Part shown: piece after piece, positions 8,738 through 16,752 of the stretch
Position numbering within the stretch: the first letter of the stretch is position 1
Layout of the letters: the number at the start of each line of letters is the position of its first letter
The notes under the pieces: model-generated
Told to the model about the DNA's origin: nothing
Seen by the model: the letters and a program-made list of their open reading frames with translations, nothing else
Database searches by the model: none
Position numbers and translations under genes: made by a program
Source of the DNA: Candidatus Yanofskybacteria bacterium CG10_big_fil_rev_8_21_14_0_10_46_23
Lineage (GTDB): Bacteria; Patescibacteriota; Minisyncoccia; 2-02-FULL-40-12; IGHO2-12-FULL-4
Direction of reading: 5' to 3'
Assembly: GCA_002771135.1 (NCBI GenBank)
Contig: PCXO01000005.1
Location: 1 to 38,060 of the forward strand
DNA length: 38,060 bases

Positions 8738-10327
8738 ATGAACAAAGACGAAGTTGTCTTATTTGCCGAAACTAATTTCCGAAATCAACGGCAACGTTTT
8801 GGGATTAGAACCGATGACCGGCGGCGCCACATGTACATCATCGGGAAGACCGGCATGGGTAAAACGGCTTTGCTTCGGAATATGCTTATCCAAGATATTC
8901 AAGAGGGGCGGGGTTTGGCTTTCATCGATCCGCACGGCGATGTAGCCGACGATCTTCTGGATTATATTCCCGAGGACCGGATTAAAGATGTCATCTATTT
9001 CAATCCCGTGGATACCGAATTCCCGGTCTCCTTCAATATTTTGGAAAAAGTTGACGCCAAGGATCGGCATTTAGTGGCTTCGGGATTGATGTCGGCTTTT
9101 AAGAAAATTTGGCAAGACCTCTGGTCGGCGCGAATGGAGTATATTCTCAACAATACAATTTTGGCTTTACTGGAGGTGGAGGGTTCAACCATTTTGGGGG
9201 TGAATCGAATGTTCGCGGATAAAAAATATCGGAAAGAAATTGTCGATCAAATTACGGATCCGATTGTAAAGGCTTTTTGGGTTAATGAATTCGCTCAGTA
9301 CACTGAACGACTCGCGGTTGAGGCGACGGCGGCCATCCAAAACAAAATTGGCCAGTTTACCTCCTCAACTCTAATCCGAAATATTGTTGGTCAGACCCAT
9401 ACGGCCTTTGATGTGCGCCAAGCCATGGATAGCAAGAAAATCATTATCCTGAATTTGGCCCGGGGTCGCATCGGTGAAGATGCCAGCCGTCTTTTGGGAA
9501 CTTTGTTTATAACGAAAATCCAACTTGGGGCGATGTCTCGAGCGAATGTCCCCGAATCTGAACGCGAGGATTTTTTCCTCTATGTTGACGAGTTCCAAAA
9601 CTTTGCGACGGAGTCTTTCGCCAGCATTTTATCAGAAGCGCGTAAATTTCGACTCAGTTTGACCGTAGCCCATCAGTATATCGCCCAGATGGAGGAGGAG
9701 GTTCGAGACGCCGTTTTTGGCAATGTCGGGACGATTATTACTTTTCGAATCGGGGCCGAAGACGCCGAAGCCATTGAAAAAGAATTTGAGCCGGAGTTTA
9801 TCGCTAATGATTTAATTAATCTGCCCAAATACGAGATTTATCTGAAACTAATGATCGATGGGGTGGCTTCGAAGGCTTTCTCAGCCCATACGATGCCGCC
9901 CCTTGAGGCGCCGGCGGTTAGCTTTCGAGATAAAATTGTGGAAACAACGCGAAGTCGTTATGGCACCCCGCGAGATCGAGTTGAAGATCAAATTTCTAAG
10001 TGGACAAAAGTTGAAGAAGCCCCAATTCGATCTCAGTCTGGCTCAAATAAGAAAAAATCAAATAATTATTCCCAGCCATCCACGCCTAAGGATAATCTAC
10101 CAAAGCCGACCCCTGGTGTCTTGCCATTGAAAGAGCCGGTTCAAACTCCCAGATCGGTCGTGACTCCACCGAAAGAGATGCCGGTTAGCCAGGCGCTAAG
10201 CAAGCTCCCGGTTGATTTTCGGGGCAAGAAGTTACCCGAAACAAAGACTATGACGGAAAGTATATCACCCAAAGCGCCGGACTTAGACAGTCTTCGGGAA
10301 ATTTTAAAAAAAGCGATGGGGGAATAA
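8738..10327 (+). CDS. VirD4/TraD-like type IV secretion coupling ATPase
   Basis: Walker A IIGKTGMGKTALLRNML, FIDPHGDVADDLL, Walker B-like DFFLYVDEFQNFATESFASILSEARKFRLSLTVAHQYIAQM. Confidence 0.88.
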   Translation: MNKDEVVLFAETNFRNQRQRFGIRTDDRRRHMYIIGKTGMGKTALLRNMLIQDIQEGRGLAFIDPHGDVADDLLDYIPEDRIKDVIYFNPVDTEFPVSFNILEKVDAKDRHLVASGLMSAFKKIWQDLWSARMEYILNNTILALLEVEGSTILGVNRMFADKKYRKEIVDQITDPIVKAFWVNEFAQYTERLAVEATAAIQNKIGQFTSSTLIRNIVGQTHTAFDVRQAMDSKKIIILNLARGRIGEDASRLLGTLFITKIQLGAMSRANVPESEREDFFLYVDEFQNFATESFASILSEARKFRLSLTVAHQYIAQMEEEVRDAVFGNVGTIITFRIGAEDAEAIEKEFEPEFIANDLINLPKYEIYLKLMIDGVASKAFSAHTMPPLEAPAVSFRDKIVETTRSRYGTPRDRVEDQISKWTKVEEAPIRSQSGSNKKKSNNYSQPSTPKDNLPKPTPGVLPLKEPVQTPRSVVTPPKEMPVSQALSKLPVDFRGKKLPETKTMTESISPKAPDLDSLREILKKAMGE

Positions 10328-10333
10328 ATAAGA

Positions 10334-10470
10334 GCCCGATCATTAAATCGAAAAACCGTGTCGGCTGTGGATTGCACGGTCCGACCAGCTCGGTGGGCGG
10401 AATCCATAGACGACACGGAATGAACATTTCTCGCTGGGAAATGGAATGATATTGAGATTAATGATCGGGC
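10334..10470 (+). repeat. Structured dispersed element copy B
   Basis: Outer arms GCCCGATCATTAA 10334-10346 / TTAATGATCGGGC 10458-10470; P2 10356-10373/10401-10418; P3 10426-10442 ATTTCTC-GCT-GGGAAAT; GCACGG bulge. Confidence 0.85.
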
Positions 10471-10500
10471 GAGTATCCACTTGCTAAAATAAATTTTATG

Positions 10501-10528
10501 TTGACAATTATATTCAGTATGATATAAT
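10501..10528 (+). promoter_or_regulatory. Strong sigma70-type promoter TTGACA-N16-TATAAT
   Basis: Exact consensus hexamers, 16-bp spacer. Confidence 0.8.
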
Positions 10529-10776
10529 GGCTCCAACGTGTTAGTAACTCTTCGTTGAGCCATCAGGGCTTAACAAAGCCAGTATCGTCTCTGATCTATA
10601 GCAGATTCGTTTCTTTCACTAGATTTAGGTAATTCTCAGGCCCTGGCACATCAAGCCATTTTATTTTTGGCCCGCGAGACTTCTCTAAATATTGGTTTTG
10701 TTAAACTCTGATTTTTCATCAAGTTTAAAAAGCCAAAACTAAAAACCCCATAAATGGGGCTTTTAGTTTTGATATG
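10529..10776 (+). ncRNA. Putative orphan structured small RNA
   Basis: Strong promoter with no ORF; 12-bp long-range stem TTAACAAAGCCA 10570-10581 / TGGTTTTGTTAA 10693-10704; GTCTC 10587-10591 / GAGAC 10676-10680; ends in a terminator hairpin. Confidence 0.55.
10734..10771 (+). terminator. Two-tier hairpin terminator
   Basis: CAAAACTAAAA a CCCCATAAATGGGG c TTTTAGTTTTG. Confidence 0.7.
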
Positions 10777-10808
10777 TCCACCACGTGATTGCGTAGCAAT
10801 TTTACGGG

Positions 10809-10821
10809 GTCCGCTCGGTAG
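10809..10821 (-). repeat. 13-nt direct repeat of tRNA-Lys 3' end (GTCCGCTCGGTAG on + strand)
   Basis: Identical to 11660-11672, spanning the tRNA-Lys acceptor/T-stem 3' end. Confidence 0.7.
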
Positions 10822-10915
10822 ACAACATCCGAACCCAGTACACAGGGGGGGGTAATCTAGTTTATTATGGGAACCCTATTGGAGCCCCATCCATATAATG
10901 AATCAGAATAAAAAA

Positions 10916-11158
10916 CTATTTATTATAAAAATACTGCATGAGTTCCGATTCGGAGATGTACTTTGAGGCTTGATTGAAAATTGCGCGAAGGGTTCCTTTA
11001 TCTAATTCTTTGTGATCCGGGATGGTGAGCGTTTGGTTTATTCCACTTATCGTTCTTTGGAGTTTAGCATGGCTGCCTTTTTGAGAAATTACGATGAAGT
11101 TAAAAGACTTAAGAATCTTTATCACGTCTTCACCCGATAAGACCCTGAGTCTAGGCAT
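10916..11158 (-). CDS. hicA: HicA-like toxin (YcfA/HicA family)
   Basis: MPRLRVLSGEDVIKILKSFNFIVISQKGSHAKLQR...LTIPDHKELDKGTLRAIFNQA. The track start at 11176 adds 6 aa. Confidence 0.85.
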   Translation of the reverse strand: MPRLRVLSGEDVIKILKSFNFIVISQKGSHAKLQRTISGINQTLTIPDHKELDKGTLRAIFNQASKYISESELMQYFYNK

Positions 11159-11375
11159 TAATCTGAGGAAGTTCAAAGTTCATTAAAACAGAGGGGTTAT
11201 GTTCAAAACCAAAATCAGCGGGGTTTTCTCCTTCTAAGTGCAGTTCAACTGCTTCTTGAATATTTTTGGCTAATTCATCAAGGGTTTTACCTTGAGTAAC
11301 TATCGGTAAATCAGCGCCTTTGGCAGTATAGTATTTGTCGCCTTTTGAGATATGGAATTGGATGATTCTTTTCAT
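11151..11375 (-). CDS. hicB: HicB-like antitoxin
   Basis: FHISKGDKYYTAKGADLPIVTQGKTLDELAKNIQEAVELHLEG; overlaps the toxin gene. Confidence 0.82.
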   Translation of the reverse strand: MKRIIQFHISKGDKYYTAKGADLPIVTQGKTLDELAKNIQEAVELHLEGENPADFGFEHNPSVLMNFELPQINA

Positions 11376-11498
11376 AATAACCCAAGTATATCAAATTAAA
11401 CCTGAATTTCCAATGTTTGGTTCGAGCCTCCAGATAATAGTGTAAACAAAGAACTATTTCATCTGCCCAAGGCGGACAGGTCCGAATCTATCTCTCCG

Positions 11499-11603
11499 GA
11501 CTCGGTCACAGATAATCTCTCGCCGTCGCTCGAGATTTCCGCGACCCCGCCTCGCGGTGATTTTAAGAAAATCACATCGCTCCGGCTTTCGAGTCCTACC
11601 GAG
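11499..11603. other. Cloverleaf-like set of inverted repeats downstream of tRNA-Lys
   Basis: Closing stem GGACTCG 11499-11505 / CGAGTCC 11590-11596 encloses ATCTC/GAGAT, CCGCGA/TCGCGG and GTGATTTT-AAG-AAAATCAC. Confidence 0.55.
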
Positions 11604-11616
11604 ATCAATCAACTCC

Positions 11617-11654
11617 GAACAACAAAACTCCCATAAATGGGGCTCTTGTTGTTC
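11617..11654 (-). terminator. Two-tier hairpin, probable tRNA-Lys terminator
   Basis: GAACAACAA ...CCCATAAATGGG... TTGTTGTTC; shares its inner core with 10746-10759. Confidence 0.6.
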
Positions 11655-11660
11655 GATCTG

Positions 11661-11732
11661 TCCGCTCGGTAGGACTCGAACCTACAACCAATGGCTTAAG
11701 AGGCCACTGCTCTACCATTGAGCTACGAGCGG
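11661..11732 (-). tRNA. tRNA-Lys (anticodon CTT)
   Basis: CCGCTCG TA GCTCAATGGTAGAGC A GTGGC CTCTTAA GCCAT TGGTT GTAGG TTCGAGT CCTAC CGAGCGG A; full cloverleaf, no encoded CCA. Confidence 0.9.
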
Positions 11733-11899
11733 ATATTTGAATCTTCCACCGCGTTTGATTATACAATGAACCCTAAAAATTTCAAATTTGTTTCAGGGCT
11801 ATTAATTTGACACTAGTGATTATATTTGTTTTAATATCAATGGTTTTTTAAGAATAATCTCGATGGAAGCTAGGAGAGACAAAGAAAGGAATAATAGAT

Positions 11900-12665
11900 G
11901 TGGGAAATAGAAAAAAGGTTTTGGGTTTGGCTCTTCTCGTGCTCTCTTTTGGGAGCGCAGTGGGTCAAAGCCCCGATGCTAGCGCCAAAAAAAAGCGCCA
12001 CCATTTTGAGGTTTCCGTCGGGTCGGCGTACGTCGGCCGAGCCATAGGGTTTGTTTTCTATGACAAGCCGGTGGTTCAGGTCAGTCTGACCCGGGACTGG
12101 GGGGCCGGTTTTTACACTGGTCTCTGGCAATCCCAGCCACTAGATGGCTCGGCGTGGTGGTCCAATTTCGGCTACGAAACCGACTTCACTGTCGGCTGGG
12201 CCAAGGGCTTTAAGGGAATAGACTTCGACTCCGGGTCTGGTCTATTTCTGGATCCACAATGATGATGTGGTCCGAGGTCACGTCCTGGATGCCTATTTGA
12301 GAGTCTCCAAGACCTTCAAATGGGGCACTCCGGCGATTCAGTATGATCGCTACTGGCTGACGCGATCGACTCAACAGGGCCACACCATCCCCGGTGGGAA
12401 CTTGCTGACTTTCTCGTTCGCGCGCGATTTTCCAATCGCCAAGCGAGTGTCGGTCACTCAGTTCGCCAAGGCAATTTACAGCCACGGGTCGGTCGGTCTG
12501 TTGGGCTTTGAGAACGGCTGGATTGGCCTTTACCAACCCGGCTTAACTTTGGCCCACTCGGACAATCTGACCTTCTTTGTTCGAGGCGACTTTGGCGGGG
12601 GCTTGAATGTCGGCGACAAGCCGGCCTTTCAGGAACTCGCCGTCGGGTTTAATTTCGTCTTTTGA
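11900..12665 (+). pseudogene. Exported outer-membrane-type beta-barrel protein interrupted by a frameshift near 12225-12240
   Basis: ORF 11900-12262 (signal peptide, alternating aromatic/hydrophobic strands) continues in the next frame as ...LVYFWIHNDDVVRGHVLDAYLRVSKTFKW... to a C-terminal ELAVGFNFVF. Confidence 0.65.
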
Positions 12666-12671
12666 GTTCTC

Positions 12672-12700
12672 GGCGCCATGAAAATGGCGCCTTTTGTTTT
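12672..12700 (+). terminator. Intrinsic terminator
   Basis: GGCGCCAT-GAAA-ATGGCGCC followed by TTTTGTTTTT. Confidence 0.85.
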
Positions 12701-12798
12701 TAAGGACTCGAACTCCCAGGGTGATATTCTAACCCAACCCCTCTCTTTCTTCGCCCCACCCAGCCCTGCCTGCTGGCAGTGTACGGCTTGCCTTGGGG

Positions 12799-12951
12799 TT
12801 AGTCTGAGCCGGAGGCCTTTCTTGGACCGCTTGAATCCCCAGCGAGGATTCTACGCTCGCCGTTTTTTATAAATTCCGCCCCTCTAAAACTATGGGCGGA
12901 CCATGCAATTTATAAAAAACAGCGTCCCGAAAGGCCTCCGGCTCAGACTAA
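12799..12951 (-). repeat. Structured dispersed element copy D
   Basis: 23-bp perfect outer arms 12799-12821/12929-12951; on the - strand GTTTTTTATAAATT-GCATGGTCCGCCC...GGGCGG-AATTTATAAAAAAC and P3 GAATCCTC-GCT-GGGGATTC. Confidence 0.85.
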
Positions 12952-13019
12952 TTTCAGAAGAGACCGAATGAAAATTAGTTTCGGTTGTCTAATTTAGTTA
13001 GATCAGTTAGTTTTTAAAT

Positions 13020-13235
13020 ATGAAATTTGAGGTTTTGTTAAAGCCCGGCTCATCGAGGCGAGCGATTATTCAAGCCAGTGCTGGTTATGAGGCTTGGGTT
13101 CATGGCCGACCCAATAATAATCAGGCCAACGAGGAACTTTTAGAACTTTTGAGTGAGTTTTTCGGGGTATCGAAGTCGCGGATTAAAATAGTTCGAGGTC
13201 TAACTTCTCGACGAAAAATTATCGAAATTTCATAG
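13020..13235 (+). CDS. DUF167 family (YggU-like) protein
   Basis: MKFEVLLKPGSSRRAI...VHGRPNNNQANEELLELLSEFFGVSKSRIKIVRGLTSRRKIIEI. Confidence 0.88.
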   Translation: MKFEVLLKPGSSRRAIIQASAGYEAWVHGRPNNNQANEELLELLSEFFGVSKSRIKIVRGLTSRRKIIEIS

Positions 13236-13282
13236 GGTTTTCCTATTGTCGAGTCAAAGGAAAGCGGTTATTATCAAGGAAC

Positions 13283-14728
13283 ATGTCAAATCGAGTTGCT
13301 ATTACCGAGGCGTCTCAGCGGATTGGTGAGCTCGTCGTTTTCCAGGGTTGGGTCCAAGCTCGTCGAGATCACGGGAAGCTTATTTTTATAGAGTTAAGGG
13401 ATCGAACCGGTCATGTTCAAGTCGTTTTTAATCCGAAAGATAGCGAAGCTCTTCACCAAAAAGCGACCCAACTTCGGGATGAGTGGGTTGTCGAGATTCA
13501 GGGCGAGGTCATCGAGCGTCCGGAATCAATGCGCCAATCCGACTCATCTAGCGGAGCGGTTGAGCTCAGGCCCAAGAGCTTGATTGTGCTAAGCCAAGCC
13601 CAAACCCCACCTTTCGAGGTTGTTGGCGACGGTTACAATATTGGCGAGGAGCATCGTTTGAATTATCGCTACTTGGACTTACGCCGTCCCCGGATGCGAA
13701 AAAATATTCGTCAGCGACATAAGGTGACGACGGCGATTCGAAACCACTTAAATAATTTTGAGTTTACTGAAATTGAGACCCCGATTTTAACCAAAGCGAC
13801 TTTGGAGGGGTCCCGAGACTTTGTTGTTCCGTCTCGACTTCAGCCGGGTAAATTCTACGCCCTCCCGCAGAGCCCTCAGCAGTATAAACAACTTTTAATG
13901 GTGGCCGGTTTTGAGCGCTACTACCAAATCGCTCGAGCGATTCGCGACGAGGACCCCCGAGCCGACCGAGGCTTTGAACACACCCAAGTTGACCTAGAGA
14001 TGAGTTTTGTCACGCGAGATGAAGTGATGAATTTTGTTGAGGAGATGATAAAAAGCCTCGTCGCTCATATCGGCGGGAAAACTTTGACGGCGGATCCCTT
14101 TCCGGTTTTAACCTATCGGGAGGCGATGACCAAGTTTGGGGCCGATAAGTTTGACGCTCGAGAAGATAAGGCCAATCCAAATGAACTAGCTTTCGCTTGG
14201 GTTGTCGACTTTCCATTTTTCAAAACCGTCGACAAGGGCGACGTAGCCGAAGTTCGGGACGGGAAAAGTGGCTGGACTTTTACGCACAACCCCTTTAGCC
14301 AGCCCAAGGAAGAATTTATTGACCAGCATCTAAAGGGCGATAATATTGGCGCTATTTTAACTTCGCAGTATGATTTAGTTTGTAACGGTTTTGAGGTCGG
14401 AGGCGGGAGTATCCGAGCGAGTGATCCAAAAATTTTAAGAGCAACTTATAAAATCATGGGCTATGATTCGGAAGAGATTGAGGCTAGTATCGGCCACATG
14501 CTTAAAGCTTTTGAGTTTGGGACACCGCCCCACGGGGGGATTGCTCTGGGGCTAGATCGTCTGGCAATGATTTTAGCCGGAGAAGAAAGTATGAAAGAGG
14601 TTGTTGCTTTCCCAATGTCGGGTACGGGTCGAACGGCGGTTATGGACGGTCCCTCAAAAATTAGCCCAGAGCAACTTGATGAGCTGGGGATCGCCCTAGT
14701 CTCGACCGAAGAAGATGAAAACGCCTAA
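13283..14728 (+). CDS. aspS: Aspartyl-tRNA synthetase, lacking the GAD insertion domain
   Basis: Class II motifs RYLDLRRPRMRKNI, FYALPQSPQQYKQLLMVAGFERYYQIARAIRDEDPRADRGFEHTQVDLEMSF, GGIALGLDRLAMILAGEESMKEVVAFP. Confidence 0.95.
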   Translation: MSNRVAITEASQRIGELVVFQGWVQARRDHGKLIFIELRDRTGHVQVVFNPKDSEALHQKATQLRDEWVVEIQGEVIERPESMRQSDSSSGAVELRPKSLIVLSQAQTPPFEVVGDGYNIGEEHRLNYRYLDLRRPRMRKNIRQRHKVTTAIRNHLNNFEFTEIETPILTKATLEGSRDFVVPSRLQPGKFYALPQSPQQYKQLLMVAGFERYYQIARAIRDEDPRADRGFEHTQVDLEMSFVTRDEVMNFVEEMIKSLVAHIGGKTLTADPFPVLTYREAMTKFGADKFDAREDKANPNELAFAWVVDFPFFKTVDKGDVAEVRDGKSGWTFTHNPFSQPKEEFIDQHLKGDNIGAILTSQYDLVCNGFEVGGGSIRASDPKILRATYKIMGYDSEEIEASIGHMLKAFEFGTPPHGGIALGLDRLAMILAGEESMKEVVAFPMSGTGRTAVMDGPSKISPEQLDELGIALVSTEEDENA

Positions 14729-15659
14729 GCTCGCCACAGTTATTTCGGCCTTGGTGATTTCGGGAGTTTTTGTGTTCTATTTTGTTCCGCGCGAGAAGGT
14801 TTCCATCGAAGAGTTCACCCAAAGTATTACCCCCCAAGTTCACAACACGCAGGCTTCTTTTATTAGCGCGGTAAACCAGCCGAGTTACTTGCCTATTCGC
14901 GACTGGTCTATCTTAGAGCCGGCGGTTTCGAGTAAGGCGGTCGTGGTGTATGATGTAGACAATAATAAGGTTCTTTTCCAGAAAAATTTAAAGACAAAGT
15001 TGCCGATCGCTTCGATTACAAAACTAGCCACCGCGATTGTTGTTGTCGATCTGGTTAATCCTGCCGAATTGGTAACTATCCCCATCGCCGTCACGACAAC
15101 CGATGATGATAGCGCTCCTGATTTCTTTGTCGATGATGAGATTCGAGCCGGTGATCTCCTCGGCGTGATGTTGGTAAAGTCCTCAAACGACGCGGCGGTT
15201 ACTTTTGAGGATCATTTGGCGCAACAGGGCATTGATCTCTTGACGGAGATGAATAAACGCGCCGATCGGCTCGGGATGACCTCAACAAACTTTAAGGATG
15301 TCTCCGGCTTGGATGACTCCGGCTATTCGACGGTTGAAGATCTGATCCTACTTATGAAGGCTTTGGATGGTTACCCTCAGATTGAGGCGGACCTTCGTCG
15401 CGGATCAATTTCTTTTACGTCCTTGGACGGTCGGAATCAATACAACTTTTCAACCACCAATCAGCTCCTAAATGTAGTCTCGGATGTTCAATCGGGGAAA
15501 ACGGGCTTTACGGAAGGCGCCCAAGGAGCCATGATTTTAAAGGTGAGGCCGGCCGATTCGGAGGTAACTCTAATCAGCGTTGTTTTGGGTTCTCCGGATC
15601 GTTTTGGCGAAACCCAATCTTTAATCAGCTGGGCTCAAAGAGCTCATCGTTGGAAATAA
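14715..15659 (+). CDS. D-alanyl-D-alanine carboxypeptidase (peptidase S11)
   Basis: SITKLATAIVVVDL (SxxK), SSNDAA (SxN), QSGKTGFTEGAQ (KTG). Confidence 0.9.
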   Translation: MKTPKLATVISALVISGVFVFYFVPREKVSIEEFTQSITPQVHNTQASFISAVNQPSYLPIRDWSILEPAVSSKAVVVYDVDNNKVLFQKNLKTKLPIASITKLATAIVVVDLVNPAELVTIPIAVTTTDDDSAPDFFVDDEIRAGDLLGVMLVKSSNDAAVTFEDHLAQQGIDLLTEMNKRADRLGMTSTNFKDVSGLDDSGYSTVEDLILLMKALDGYPQIEADLRRGSISFTSLDGRNQYNFSTTNQLLNVVSDVQSGKTGFTEGAQGAMILKVRPADSEVTLISVVLGSPDRFGETQSLISWAQRAHRWK

Positions 15660-15661
15660 TT

Positions 15662-16741
15662 ATGACGGAGCAAGCTTTCACAGTTTTTAATGTGGTTCGG
15701 ACCTTGATCTTGACGGGCTTTTCTTTTTTGGTGGCCATTTTACTAACACCGCTTTGGACGAAAATTTTATTAAAATTCAGACTCGGCAAGCAGATTCGAG
15801 CTGAGGGGGCTCCGGTTTTTCACGAGATGCACCAGAAGAAAGAGGGCACGCCAACCATGGGCGGGGTGGTGATTTGGGTTACCGTTATCCTAGTTGCCTT
15901 TATCTTTTGGCTTCTGTCGGGGACTAGCGACGGCTTTTGGTCAAAATTTAATTTCTTCTCGCGCGGTCAAACCCTCCTGCCTTTGGGGGCGATTTTGATT
16001 TCTGCTTTCCTCGGAATGGCGGATGATTTAATGGGGGTTTTCCGAGTGGGCTCAAAAGGGGGGGGGCTAAGCATGTTCCAGCGAATTATTCTCTACTCTC
16101 TTGTTGCGATTGGTGGCGCCTGGTGGTTTTTCTTCAAGCTCGAGTTTGACTCCATAAACATTCCTTTCCTCGGGGATGTTTTTGTCGGTTGGTGGTATAT
16201 TCTAATCGCTATTTTTGTTATCGTGGCGACCTCTTTTTCGGCCAATGAAACCGACGGCCTCGATGGTCTGGCCGGAGGCGTTTTTCTAACAATGTTTGCC
16301 GCTTATGGCGGGATTGCTTTTGTCCAGCAACGAATGGACTTGGTGGTTTTAATCGGAGTTATTATCGGGGCCTTAGTCGCTTTTCTCTGGTTTAATATCT
16401 ACCCCGCGCGCTTCTTTATGGGTGATACCGGCTCGATGCCTCTCGGGGTGGCCTTGGGGGTGATCGCCATGTTAACTAATACCATCTTTCTCCTCCCCCT
16501 GATTGGGATTATCTTTGTCTTGGAATCCGGCTCGGTCATAGTCCAAGTCCTTTCGAAGAAAATCAGAAAAAAGAAAGTTTTCCACTCGGCGCCGATTCAT
16601 CACCATTTTGAGGCCAAGGGCTGGCCCGAGACTCAGGTAACAATGCGATTTTGGATGATTTCTGCTATTGGGGCCTTATTAGGGTTAATCGTTTTCTTGG
16701 CGGATTCAAAAATCCCCCCGCTTTGGCAGGCTATCTTTTAA
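15662..16741 (+). CDS. mraY: Phospho-N-acetylmuramoyl-pentapeptide-transferase
   Basis: KKEGTPTMGGVV, FSANETDGLDGLAGG, FMGDTGSMPLG, APIHHHFEAKGWPETQV. Confidence 0.95.
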   Translation: MTEQAFTVFNVVRTLILTGFSFLVAILLTPLWTKILLKFRLGKQIRAEGAPVFHEMHQKKEGTPTMGGVVIWVTVILVAFIFWLLSGTSDGFWSKFNFFSRGQTLLPLGAILISAFLGMADDLMGVFRVGSKGGGLSMFQRIILYSLVAIGGAWWFFFKLEFDSINIPFLGDVFVGWWYILIAIFVIVATSFSANETDGLDGLAGGVFLTMFAAYGGIAFVQQRMDLVVLIGVIIGALVAFLWFNIYPARFFMGDTGSMPLGVALGVIAMLTNTIFLLPLIGIIFVLESGSVIVQVLSKKIRKKKVFHSAPIHHHFEAKGWPETQVTMRFWMISAIGALLGLIVFLADSKIPPLWQAIF

Positions 16742-16752
16742 ACTAAAACGCT

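Noticed and set aside
10529-10776. Specific assignment of the sRNA as 6S, tmRNA, SRP or RNase P RNA
   Set aside because: Conserved signatures of SRP, RNase P and tmRNA not found; rod shape alone is insufficient to call 6S.
11415-11430. Possible second tRNA T-arm (GGTTCGAGCC)
   Set aside because: No acceptor, D or anticodon stems around it on either strand.
12678-12872. 64-aa ORF
   Set aside because: Overlaps a terminator and runs into repeat element D; composition not protein-like.
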